The notes beneath the pieces were generated by a model. The model did not search any database, was not told the origin of the DNA, and saw nothing but the letters and a program-made list of their open reading frames with translations. Shown here piece after piece: positions 43,549 through 51,524 of a DNA stretch of 64,000 bases (positions within the stretch are counted from its first letter, which is position 1; every line of letters begins with the position of its first letter). Origin of the DNA: Micromonospora sp. R77 (lineage in GTDB: Bacteria > Actinomycetota > Actinomycetes > Mycobacteriales > Micromonosporaceae); contig NZ_JALDST010000001.1 in assembly GCF_022747945.1 (NCBI RefSeq), positions 4,774,001 through 4,838,000 on the forward strand, written 5' to 3'. The position numbers were made by a program, and so were the translations under genes.

Positions 43549-45165
43549 ATGGGATCTGACGGCACGACCGCAACGGCGACCCGGGGACGGGTCGTCATGC
43601 TGGTGGACAACGGGGTCATCGGTGACTCCAGGGTGCAGAAGGCCGCCCGGTCCGCGGCCGAGGCCGGCTGGGACGTGGTCCTGCTCGGGCGGGCGCCGGT
43701 CGGGCAGCCGCAGAGCTGGCGGCTCGGTGCCGCCGAGGTCCGCCTGATCCCGATGGCCGAGCCGCTGGCGAAGCGCCGGCACGAGTTCCGGCGGGCCTGG
43801 CTGCGCCGACCGCTGGCCTACCCGCCCACCGGCATCGCGGCGCAGCGTACCCAGGCGGTGAAGGCGTGGCGGGCCGACCTGCGGGTCCGGCGGGACGCCC
43901 TGACCACGGCCGCCCGCGAGGCCGGCGCGGGCCGCCCGGGTGGCCTGCCCTGGGGTGCCCTGCGGGCCGAGGAGAAGCTGGCCGGCCTGACCCGCCGGTG
44001 GGTGGGCTTCCGCAACCGGCAGCTCACCGCCGCCCGGAAGGGCCGCAAGCTGGACGGCCCGTGGGACCGGGCGTACACGATGTTCTGGCAGAAGCTGCGG
44101 GGCGACGGCGCCTGGCGGCGGCTGGAGCCGGGACTCTGGGACTACGAGCTGGCCTACGGCCCGGTCGTCGACGAGTTGGCGCCGGACCTGATCCACGCCA
44201 ACGACTTCCGGATGATCGGGGTCGGCGCCCGCGCCAAGATCCGGGCCGCCGCGAAGGGCCGCCGGATCGCCCTGGTGTGGGACGCCCACGAATACCTGCC
44301 GGGCGTGCAGCCGTGGCGCGACAACGCCCGCTGGCTGCCCGGGAACGTGGCCCACGAGCGGGAGTACGTGCCCTACGCGGACGCCACCATGACCGTCTCG
44401 GGTGGGCTGGCCGACCTGCTCCAGCGCGAGCACCGGCTGGCGGAACGCCCCGCGGTGGTGCTCAACGCCCCCACGGTGGGTGAGCTGCCGGCCGACCCGG
44501 CGGAGCCGGTGCCGGACATCCGCGCGCTGTGCGGGCTGCGACCGGAGACCCCGCTGCTGGTCTACAGCGGGGTGGCCGCGGCCAAGCGGGGGCTCGGCGT
44601 GCTGGTCGAGGCGCTGCCCCGGCTGCCGGAGGCGCACGTCGCGCTGGTGGTCAACAAGCCCACCTCGGCGTACGTGAAGAGCCTGGTCGCCCGGGCCGGG
44701 GAGCTGGGCGTCGCGGAGCGGCTGCACCTGCTGCCGTACGTGCCGCACCACCAGGTGGTGCGGTTCCTCTCCGGCGCGCAGGTCGGCGTCATCCCGATCC
44801 AGCACTGGCCCAACCACGAGATCGCGCTGATCACCAAGTTCTTCGAGTATTCACACGCCCGCCTGCCGCTGGTCGTCTCCGACGTGCGGACGATGGCCGA
44901 CACTGTCCGGGAGACCGGGCAGGGCGAGGTGTTCACCGCCGAGGATGTGGCGGACTTCGTCCGGGCGGTCAGCGCGGTGCTCGCCGACCCGGCGCGCTAC
45001 CGCGCCGCGTACGACCGGCCGGGGCTGCTGGCCGGCTGGACCTGGGAGGCGCAGGCGCAGGTGCTGGACGAGGTCTACGCCCGGCTGCTGCCGGACGCCC
45101 CGCCCCGGCCCGCCGTCGAGCCCGCGCCCGGCGCCGCCCCGACCTCGGTGGCGGTGGGGGCGTGA
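43549..45165 (+). CDS. Glycosyltransferase family 4, paralog B
   Basis: A 538-residue GT-B enzyme homologous over its whole length to 35461-37095: opening GRVVMLVDNGVIGDSRVQKA, central PDLIHANDFRMIGVGARAKI and LVWDAHEYLPGVQ, donor loop GVIPIQHWPNHEIALITKFF and EYSHARLPLVVSDVRTMAD. The two differ most in the basic insert (residues 90-190), a likely acceptor-recognition region. The start is ATG 43549, preceded by GGCAGGA; a TAGACT -10-like element lies at 43495-43500. The end overlaps the GT2 start (GTGA), so both are co-translated. Substrate unknown. Confidence 0.85.
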   Translation: MGSDGTTATATRGRVVMLVDNGVIGDSRVQKAARSAAEAGWDVVLLGRAPVGQPQSWRLGAAEVRLIPMAEPLAKRRHEFRRAWLRRPLAYPPTGIAAQRTQAVKAWRADLRVRRDALTTAAREAGAGRPGGLPWGALRAEEKLAGLTRRWVGFRNRQLTAARKGRKLDGPWDRAYTMFWQKLRGDGAWRRLEPGLWDYELAYGPVVDELAPDLIHANDFRMIGVGARAKIRAAAKGRRIALVWDAHEYLPGVQPWRDNARWLPGNVAHEREYVPYADATMTVSGGLADLLQREHRLAERPAVVLNAPTVGELPADPAEPVPDIRALCGLRPETPLLVYSGVAAAKRGLGVLVEALPRLPEAHVALVVNKPTSAYVKSLVARAGELGVAERLHLLPYVPHHQVVRFLSGAQVGVIPIQHWPNHEIALITKFFEYSHARLPLVVSDVRTMADTVRETGQGEVFTAEDVADFVRAVSAVLADPARYRAAYDRPGLLAGWTWEAQAQVLDEVYARLLPDAPPRPAVEPAPGAAPTSVAVGA

Positions 45166-46727
45166 GCCAGCCGGACGTGACGGTGGTCGTCGCCGTCTAC
45201 AACACCATGCCCTACCTGACCCGGTGCCTGGACTCGCTGGTCGGGCAGACCATCGGCCGGGACCGGCTGGAGGTCGTCGCGGTCGACGACGGCTCCACCG
45301 ACGGCAGCGGCGCCGAGCTGGACCGGTACGCCGAGCGGTACCCGGAGACGGTCAGGGTGCTGCACCAGGCCAACTCGGGTGGGCCGGCCGCCCCCAGCAA
45401 CCTCGCCCTGGACCACGCCCGCGGCCGGTACGTCTTCTTCATCGGCTCCGACGACCACCTCGGCCCGGAGGCGCTGGAGCGCCTGGTGGACGCCGCCGAC
45501 CGGTGGGAGTCCGACGTGGTGCTGGGCCGGATGATCGGCACCAACAAGCGCTACGTGCACCAGGCCGTCTATGCCAGCACGTCTGAGCGGGTCGACCTGT
45601 TCGACAGCGACCTGCCCTGGTCGCTGTCGAACACCAAGCTGTTCCGCCGGGACCTGATCGAGCGGTACGGCCTGCGGTTCCGCACCGACATGGCGATGGG
45701 CAGCGACCAGCCGTTCACCCTGGAGGCCTGTTACCGGGCGCGGAAGGTCTCCGTCCTCGCCGACTACGAGTTCTACTACGCGGTCAAGCGGGACAACGCG
45801 CAGAACATCACCTACGCGAGCCGATTCGAGGAGCGGCTGCGCTGCGCGGAGGAGCTGGTCGGCTTCGTCGTCGGGCTGATCGAGCCGGGCCCGCGCCGGG
45901 ACGCGGTCCTGCTGCGCCACTTCAGCTGGGAGGTGGCGAAGCTCCTGCGGCCCGAGTTCCTCACCCTCGCCCCGGACGTCCAGCAGCACGTCCACGACCG
46001 GGTCCGCAAGCTGACCGAGGCGTACCTCACCGACGGCATCATCGCCCGGATGGCGGCCGACCTGCGGCTGCGGCTGGTCGTCGCCCGCGACGCGGACTTG
46101 GACCGGCTGCGTGAGCTGATCGCCCAGCAGGACGCGGCGCTGCCGGAGGTCACCGTCTCCGGTGACCGCTGGTACGCCCACTACGTCGGCTTCCGCGACC
46201 CCGCCCTGGGCTATCCGGACGAGTGGTACGACGTGACCGAGAAGGCCGCGAAGGTCCTGGTCAAGCTGACCGCGACGCGGCTGGGCTGGGGGCGGGACAG
46301 CACCGGCGCCCTTGCGCTGACGGTCACCGCGCAGAGCCCCCGGCCGGAGCTGGCCGAGCTGACCGCCGCGGCGGTCCGGGTCAGCGTCGGTGAGTTGACG
46401 GGTGTGACGTCGGTCGCGCCGGGCGGGCCCGGTACCGTCGTACGGACGGACTTCACGGTGGACCGGCTCCTCGCGGTCGTCGCGGCGAACGGGGAGCGTC
46501 GGGTGGTACGGGTCGAGGTGACCGCGCTGGGCGCGACCGCCTCGGCCCCGCTCCGCACGGGCCGCCGCGTCGCCGCACCGCGCCGGCTGGCCCGGCACGG
46601 TGTCCGGTTCCACCTCGTGACGCCCACGACCAACCACAAGGGCCAGGTGATCGTCGCGATCACGCCGGTGACCCCGCGTCGGCTCCTCGCCCGCCTGCGC
46701 CGAATCTGGCCCTCCGGAGGAAAGTAG
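45162..46727 (+). CDS. Glycosyltransferase family 2, TarS/TarP-like
   Basis: A 521-residue enzyme from GTG 45162. The GT-A domain reads VTVVVAVYNTMPYLTRCLDS, VVAVDDGSTDGSGAELDRYA, ANSGGPAAPSNLALDHARGR and FFIGSDDHLGPEALERLV. The SGGP-x3-SN phrase followed by Y-x-FF-x-G-D-D is what wall-teichoic-acid glycosyltransferases of the TarS/TarP kind show. Residues 340-520 form a beta-rich C-terminal part resembling the trimerisation or carbohydrate-binding regions of TarS, but this is weak. In a locus with CDP-ribitol and TagF-like genes, decoration of the polyol-phosphate chain is the most likely role. Confidence 0.8.
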   Translation: MSQPDVTVVVAVYNTMPYLTRCLDSLVGQTIGRDRLEVVAVDDGSTDGSGAELDRYAERYPETVRVLHQANSGGPAAPSNLALDHARGRYVFFIGSDDHLGPEALERLVDAADRWESDVVLGRMIGTNKRYVHQAVYASTSERVDLFDSDLPWSLSNTKLFRRDLIERYGLRFRTDMAMGSDQPFTLEACYRARKVSVLADYEFYYAVKRDNAQNITYASRFEERLRCAEELVGFVVGLIEPGPRRDAVLLRHFSWEVAKLLRPEFLTLAPDVQQHVHDRVRKLTEAYLTDGIIARMAADLRLRLVVARDADLDRLRELIAQQDAALPEVTVSGDRWYAHYVGFRDPALGYPDEWYDVTEKAAKVLVKLTATRLGWGRDSTGALALTVTAQSPRPELAELTAAAVRVSVGELTGVTSVAPGGPGTVVRTDFTVDRLLAVVAANGERRVVRVEVTALGATASAPLRTGRRVAAPRRLARHGVRFHLVTPTTNHKGQVIVAITPVTPRRLLARLRRIWPSGGK

Positions 46728-46731
46728 TTTC

Positions 46732-48015
46732 ATGAACATCTGCGTCGTCGCGCTCGGCAAGATCGGTCTCCCGCTCGCCGTGCAGTTCGCCTCGAAGGGG
46801 CACCGGGTGATCGGTGCCGACGTCTCCGAGCGGGTCGTCGAGCTGGTCAACGACGGTGCCGTCCCGTTCCCGGGCGAGGCCGACCTGGACGTCAAGCTGA
46901 AGGAGGCGGTGGCCGCCGGGCTGCTCTCGGCCACCACCGACACGGCGGCGGCGGTCGCCGAGTCCGAGGCCGTCGTCGTGGTCGTCCCGCTCTTTGTGGA
47001 CGCCGAGGGGGTGCCGGACTTCGGCTGGATGGACGACGCCACCCGGTCCATCGCCGCCGGCCTCAAGCCGGGCACCCTGGTCAGCTACGAGACCACCCTG
47101 CCGGTCGGCACCACCCGCAGCCGCTGGGCGCCGATGCTGGAGCAGGGCTCCGGCCTGGCCGCCGGTAAGGACTTCCACCTGGTCTTCAGCCCCGAGCGGG
47201 TGCTCACCGGCCGGGTCTTCGCCGACCTGCGCCGCTACCCGAAGCTGGTCGGCGGCATCGACGAGGCGTCGGCCGAGCACGGCGTGCGTTTCTACGAGGC
47301 GGTGCTGGACTTCGACGAGCGCCCCGACCTGAACCGCCCGAACGGGGTCTGGGACCTGGGTTCGGCCGAGGCGTCGGAGCTGGCGAAGCTCGCCGAGACC
47401 ACCTACCGGGACGTCAACATCGGGCTGGCGAACCAGTTCGCCCGGTTCGCCGACACCGTGGGCGTCGACGTCACCAAGGTGATCGAGGCGTGCAACACCC
47501 AGCCGTACAGCCACATCCACTCGCCGGGCATCGCGGTCGGCGGGCACTGCATCCCGATCTACCCGCGGATGTACCTGTGGAACGACCCGGCCGCCACGGT
47601 CGTCCGGTCGGCCCGCGAGGCCAACGCCGCCATGCCGGACTACGCCGTCGACCTGCTCGCCGCCGCGTACGGCGACCTGACCGACGTGGGCGTGCTGGTG
47701 CTCGGTGCCGCCTACCGGGGCGGGGTGAAGGAGACCGCCTTCTCGGGCGTCTTCCCGACCGTCGCGGCGCTGCGCGCCCGGGGCGCCAAGCCGTACGTCT
47801 CGGACCCGATGTACACCAACGAGGAGCTGGTCGCGCACGGCCTGCCCGGCTACGACGGCGAGCCGATCGGCGCCGCGGTGATCCAGGCCGACCACGCCGA
47901 GTACCGTACCCTCGCCCCGGCCGACCTGCCGGGCGTGACGGTGCTGGTCGACGGCCGCCGGGTCACCGACCCGGCCCGCTGGACCGGCGTCCGCCGGGTC
48001 GTCATCGGCGGCTGA
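46732..48015 (+). CDS. UDP-sugar 6-dehydrogenase, WbpA/WecC-like
   Basis: NAD-dependent four-electron oxidation of UDP-GlcNAc or UDP-ManNAc to the uronic acid. The 427-residue protein begins at ATG 46732 after GGAGGAAAG. It has VVALGKIGLPLAVQFASKGH, ETTLPVGTTRSRWAPMLEQ, the catalytic Cys273 in GIAVGGHCIPIYPRMY, the general acid/base Lys in SEASELAKLAETTYRDVNI, and GAAYRGGVKETAFSG in the C-terminal domain. The IPIYP ending of the active site marks the N-acetylhexosamine group (WecC/WbpA) rather than UDP-glucose dehydrogenase. It supplies the acidic sugar route whose later steps lie at 31.6-33.7, 40.7 and 50 kb. Third gene after the GT4/GT2 pair. Confidence 0.9.
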   Translation: MNICVVALGKIGLPLAVQFASKGHRVIGADVSERVVELVNDGAVPFPGEADLDVKLKEAVAAGLLSATTDTAAAVAESEAVVVVVPLFVDAEGVPDFGWMDDATRSIAAGLKPGTLVSYETTLPVGTTRSRWAPMLEQGSGLAAGKDFHLVFSPERVLTGRVFADLRRYPKLVGGIDEASAEHGVRFYEAVLDFDERPDLNRPNGVWDLGSAEASELAKLAETTYRDVNIGLANQFARFADTVGVDVTKVIEACNTQPYSHIHSPGIAVGGHCIPIYPRMYLWNDPAATVVRSAREANAAMPDYAVDLLAAAYGDLTDVGVLVLGAAYRGGVKETAFSGVFPTVAALRARGAKPYVSDPMYTNEELVAHGLPGYDGEPIGAAVIQADHAEYRTLAPADLPGVTVLVDGRRVTDPARWTGVRRVVIGG

Positions 48016-48027
48016 GCACCGCCCCGT

Positions 48028-48063
48028 CAGTGGGCCCCGACCGGTCACGGTCGGGGCCCACTG
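48028..48063 (+). terminator. Hairpin terminator after the UDP-sugar dehydrogenase gene
   Basis: A perfect 16-base-pair stem (48028-48043 with 48048-48063) and a GTCA loop begin 13 bases after the stop codon. Confidence 0.75.
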
Positions 48064-48192
48064 CCTGTGCCCTACCCCGGTGAGCAGCGTCGTTTCCCGG
48101 TCACCGGCCCGACGCGCCGGCAATACTCGGGTCAGGCGCCCCGTCCGGGGTCGCAGCTCGCCGGCGTGGTGGGCGGGACAGGGGGCGTTCCG

Positions 48193-49941
48193 GTGTTCGG
48201 CAGGGTCCGCAGCCGGCCGGGTGTCGCCACGGCCGGCGTGGTGCTGCTCGGCTACGGGCTCATGGTCCTGACCGGGGCCCTCGGTCGGGCGGTCCCGTTC
48301 GCGGTCGCCGCCGCCGTGGTCGTCGCCGGTGAGCTGGCGCTGGCCACCCGCTTCGCGGCCACCGGCACGTTGCTGCGCAAGGCCGGCCTCGGGCTGGTCT
48401 GGCGGCGGTCGGTCCGCGACCTCGCCGTCGTCCTGCTGGTCGTCAGCGCGGTCCGTCCCCCGGTGGCCGGGACCGTCGCGGTCCTGCTGCTGCCGGCCGC
48501 GTTGTGGGCCGTGGCGGTTGGCACCACCGCGCTGGGCCGGCTCACCGACCGGCGGGCCGCCACCCCGGCGTACACCCGCAACATCGACCTCGGCGCGCTG
48601 CGCCGGGTGCCCGCGCCGCCGGCCTGGGCCCGGCGTCTCGCCGGCCTGCGGCTGCCGCTGCTCAACGTGCTGCTGGTGCCGGCGGCGGTGCTGGCCGCGC
48701 TGGTCGACCGGGTCGCCCCGGTGGTGGTGACCGGGCTGGTCACGCTCGCCGCCGGGCTGGTCGTCGCGGCGGCGCTGGCGGTGGGCTGGTGGCGCGGGCG
48801 GGGCCGGAGCCCGGGCGTGCCGGCCGCCGTGCACGACTGGCTGGCCCGGGAGCGCCCCGAGGTGGCGCTCTACTTCGCCGGCCCGGCGAAGGACGTCTAC
48901 CAGGCCGACATGTGGCTCGGCCCGGTCGCGGCGGCCGGCCGCCGCGCGGTGGTGCTGCTCCGGGACGCCGACGCGTTCCGCGAGCTGGCCGAGACCCGGC
49001 TGCCGGTGATCTGCGTACCGGCCGGCGTCGACGTCATGAACCTCGACCTGAGCCGGCTGCGGGTGGCGCTCTACGTGGCGAACGTCGGCGCGAACATCCA
49101 CCTGCTGCGCCAGCCGGGCGTGCGGCACGTCTTCGTCGGGCACGGTGACAGCGACAAGCAGGCCAGCGTCAACCCCTACAGCAAGGTGTACGACGAGGTG
49201 TGGGTGGCCGGACCGGCCGGTCGGGAACGGTACGCCCGCGCTCGCGTGGGCGTCCTCGACCGGGACATCGTGGAGATCGGCCGGCCGCAGCTCGCCGGGG
49301 TGCACGCGTTCGGCGCGGAGCACGGCGCGCGCCCGTTCACCGTGCTCTACGCCCCCACCTGGGAGGGGTGGCTCGCCGACGACCCGTACCACACCTCGCT
49401 GGTGCTGATGGGGGAGCGGATCGTCGCCGGCCTGCTGGACGCCGGCGGGGTACGGGTGGTCTACAAGCCGCACCCGCTGACCGGCACCCGGTCGGGGCGG
49501 GCCCGCGCGGTGCACGAGCGGATCGTCGCCCGGCTCCGTGCCGCGGGCGGGGAGACCGACGCGCACGCGCTGGACGGCACCGCGCACCTGGTGGTGACCG
49601 GCCGTACGCCCGCCCTGTTCGACTGCTTCAACGTCACGGACCTGCTGGTCAGCGACGTGTCCAGCGTCGTGTCGGACTTCCTGCAGAGCCAACGCCCGTA
49701 CGTGGTGGCGAACCCGGCGGACCTGCCGGCGGACGAGTTCCGCCGACGGTTCCCGACCGCGCGGGCGGCGTACCTGCTCTCCGCCGACTGCGCGGAGCTG
49801 CCAAAGATCCTCACCGTCACCCGGGCCGGCGACGACCCGCTGACCGGGGCCCGGCGGGAGCTGCGGGAATACCTGCTCGGCCCGGCCGGGACGAACCCGA
49901 TGGACCGGTTCCGCGCCGAGCTCGACCGGCTCTGCCGCTGA
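48193..49941 (+). CDS. TagF-like polyol-phosphate polymerase with N-terminal membrane domain, paralog
   Basis: The start at GTG 48193 follows ACAGGGGG. The frame is open to 48067, but that segment overlies the terminator and lacks a site. The 582-residue protein has about six membrane segments in residues 1-195, then a CDP-glycerol/ribitol phosphotransferase domain: FVGHGDSDKQASVNPYSKVY, VAGPAGRERYARARV, VLYAPTWEGWLADDPYHTSL, YKPHPLTGTRSGRAR, and LLVSDVSSVVSDFLQSQRPY. It is homologous to 25509-27215 in both the membrane anchor and the catalytic part. One may be the primase and the other the polymerase; sequence does not say which. Confidence 0.85.
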   Translation: MFGRVRSRPGVATAGVVLLGYGLMVLTGALGRAVPFAVAAAVVVAGELALATRFAATGTLLRKAGLGLVWRRSVRDLAVVLLVVSAVRPPVAGTVAVLLLPAALWAVAVGTTALGRLTDRRAATPAYTRNIDLGALRRVPAPPAWARRLAGLRLPLLNVLLVPAAVLAALVDRVAPVVVTGLVTLAAGLVVAAALAVGWWRGRGRSPGVPAAVHDWLARERPEVALYFAGPAKDVYQADMWLGPVAAAGRRAVVLLRDADAFRELAETRLPVICVPAGVDVMNLDLSRLRVALYVANVGANIHLLRQPGVRHVFVGHGDSDKQASVNPYSKVYDEVWVAGPAGRERYARARVGVLDRDIVEIGRPQLAGVHAFGAEHGARPFTVLYAPTWEGWLADDPYHTSLVLMGERIVAGLLDAGGVRVVYKPHPLTGTRSGRARAVHERIVARLRAAGGETDAHALDGTAHLVVTGRTPALFDCFNVTDLLVSDVSSVVSDFLQSQRPYVVANPADLPADEFRRRFPTARAAYLLSADCAELPKILTVTRAGDDPLTGARRELREYLLGPAGTNPMDRFRAELDRLCR

Positions 49942-49955
49942 GCGGGGTACCTGCC

Positions 49956-49990
49956 GACGGGGGCGACGACCGCCGGCCGTCGCCCCCGTC
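49956..49990. terminator. Bidirectional hairpin between the TagF paralog and the N-acetyltransferase gene
   Basis: A perfect 13-base-pair stem (49956-49968 with 49978-49990) lies between convergent stops at 49941 and 49997. Confidence 0.7.
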
Positions 49991-49996
49991 GCCGGC

Positions 49997-50539
49997 TCAG
50001 CCCCGGTGCGGCGGGTTGTCGACGTCGCGGGAGACGACCTCGCCCTTCTCGTCGACCCAGCCCTTCGGCCGGGCCGGGTTCCCGGCCACCAGCTGGTACG
50101 GCTGCACGTCCTTCGTCACCACCGAACCGGCGGCGATCATCGCGTACTCGCCGACGGTGATGCCGCAGACCAGGGTGGCGTTCGCGCCGATCGAGGCGCC
50201 CCGGCGGACCAGGGTCGGGGTGATCGTCCAGTCCGGGTTCTGGGCGCGCGGACGGAAGTCGTTGGTGAAGACCGCGCAGGGACCGACGAAGACCTCGTCC
50301 TCGATGGTCACGCCCTGGTAGACGGAGACGTTGTTCTGGATCTTGACGAGGTCGCCGACGCTGACGCCCGCGTCGACGTACACGTTGCGCCCGATGACGC
50401 AGCCGGCGCCGATCCGGGCCGAGGACCGGACGTGGGCCAGGTGCCAGACCTTGGTGCCGTCGCCGACCTGGGCGCCGGACTCCACGTCGGCCGTCGGGTG
50501 CACGAAGACCGAGGGGGACCGGTCGTTGCTGTCAGTCAT
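49997..50539 (-). CDS. wbpD: Hexapeptide-repeat sugar N-acetyltransferase, WbpD/WlbB-like
   Basis: A 180-residue left-handed beta-helix acetyltransferase from ATG 50539. It shows VHPTADVESGAQVGDGTKVW, HLAHVRSSARIGAGCVIGRN, VKIQNNVSVYQGVTIEDEVF, GPCAVFTNDFRPRAQ, RRGASIGANATLVCGITVGE and GSVVTKDVQPYQLVAGNPAR. The phrases KIQNNVSVY, VFTND-x-RP and RRGASIGANATL are characteristic of WbpD/WlbB, which acetylates the 3-amino group of UDP-GlcNAc3N-uronic acid made by the WbpE-type enzyme. The catalytic residues cannot be named with certainty without an alignment. Monocistronic; completes the diacetamido-uronic acid set. Confidence 0.9.
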   Translation of the reverse strand: MTDSNDRSPSVFVHPTADVESGAQVGDGTKVWHLAHVRSSARIGAGCVIGRNVYVDAGVSVGDLVKIQNNVSVYQGVTIEDEVFVGPCAVFTNDFRPRAQNPDWTITPTLVRRGASIGANATLVCGITVGEYAMIAAGSVVTKDVQPYQLVAGNPARPKGWVDEKGEVVSRDVDNPPHRG

Positions 50540-50698
50540 CGTTCAACTCGCCTCGTCACGGGCGCGCCGTCGCGCCGTCGGTGCCGTGCGGCGGGCCGTG
50601 CCGGGTGCCGGCCGGCCCCCGCGGGCCTGGACCGCCCGCCGCCGGGCTCGGCCGGGCCGGGACCGTCGCGCGCGGGCTCGGCGTAGCATAGCGACCCC

Positions 50699-51037
50699 TC
50701 AGGCCAGCAGCGCCGCCACCGCGTCGGCGGCCGGGGTGTCCGCCGGCAGCGCCTCCGCCGCCACCACCGCGGCCACCGGCAGTACGCCGTACAGGTGCGG
50801 GAAGAGCGCGCCGTCCCGGGACGGCTCCCAGCGCAGCGCGTCGCCGAGCCGGTCCGGGTCGACGGTGAGCAGGGTCAGCCCGGTGACGCCGGCGAAGTGC
50901 CGGCGGGCCGTCTCGACCACCTGGTCGGCGCCGGAGAAATGCAGAAAGCCGTCCTGGCGGTCCAGCGCGGTGCCGGTGAACCCGCCGGCCGCCCGGGCCT
51001 GCTCCCACTCGCCGGTGGCGAGAATCTTGTAGATCAC
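50699..51037 (-). CDS. DUF952 family protein
   Basis: A 112-residue protein. The start GTG 51037 gives VIYKILATGEWEQARAAGGF, the usual beginning of DUF952 proteins. The rest contains DRQDGFLHFSGADQVVETAR and ALFPHLYGVLPVAAVV, both diagnostic of the family. Members resemble a small glutathione-S-transferase/ADP-ribosyltransferase-like fold, but their function is unknown. It is preceded by the 159-base gap after the N-acetyltransferase gene start and diverges from a small acidic gene. Confidence 0.8.
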   Translation of the reverse strand: MIYKILATGEWEQARAAGGFTGTALDRQDGFLHFSGADQVVETARRHFAGVTGLTLLTVDPDRLGDALRWEPSRDGALFPHLYGVLPVAAVVAAEALPADTPAADAVAALLA

Positions 51038-51117
51038 AGGCGCAGCGTAGGCGGAACCGGCCCCGTCCCGCTGCGGAGCCGGCATGCTCGGGTGGGAACC
51101 GCCGCGGAGGGGGAGCC

Positions 51118-51426
51118 ATGGACAGCAGCGACGACTGGACGGACGGCCAGCGGGCCGTCTACGACGAGTGCCACCGGGCCGGCAGCGAGTGGGCGGCCGA
51201 CCCGGACACCCCCACCGAGGACGTCCAGCACGTGATCAACCTCGGCCAGGCCGACGACGACACCCTCGGCGACGCGGAGACCGACTACCCGCCCCTGGTC
51301 GACGCCGTCGCCCAGGCCACCGGGGAGCCGGTGACCAGCGTGCCGGCCAGCCACGACGACCCCGGCTTCCGCGGTTTCGTGGACGGGGTACGGGACGCCA
51401 CCGCCGACGAGGTCTTCGGGCTCTGA
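51118..51426 (+). CDS. Small acidic protein of unknown function
   Basis: A 102-residue protein with a clear ribosome site (GGAGGGGGAG, 6-15 bases before ATG 51118). It is strongly acidic (many Asp and Glu) and contains VYDECHRAGSEWAADPDTPT, then DVQHVINLGQADDDTLGDAE. It shows no membrane segment, signal peptide or known motif. High third-position GC supports real coding. It lies between the divergent DUF952 gene and the response regulator. No function can be proposed. Confidence 0.65.
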   Translation: MDSSDDWTDGQRAVYDECHRAGSEWAADPDTPTEDVQHVINLGQADDDTLGDAETDYPPLVDAVAQATGEPVTSVPASHDDPGFRGFVDGVRDATADEVFGL

Positions 51427-51524
51427 CCGGCCGGCCGGGTCGCGGGCGTGGCCCGGCTCTCCCCTTCCGTCCCCGCTTCTGCCACCATTCGTGGGCAGCG
51501 TCGAGTGGGGAGAAGGGAGCGCGG

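Noticed and set aside
46660..49692. A 1010-codon minus-strand open frame
   Set aside because: Antisense to the UDP-sugar dehydrogenase and TagF paralog, both of which have intact catalytic motifs.
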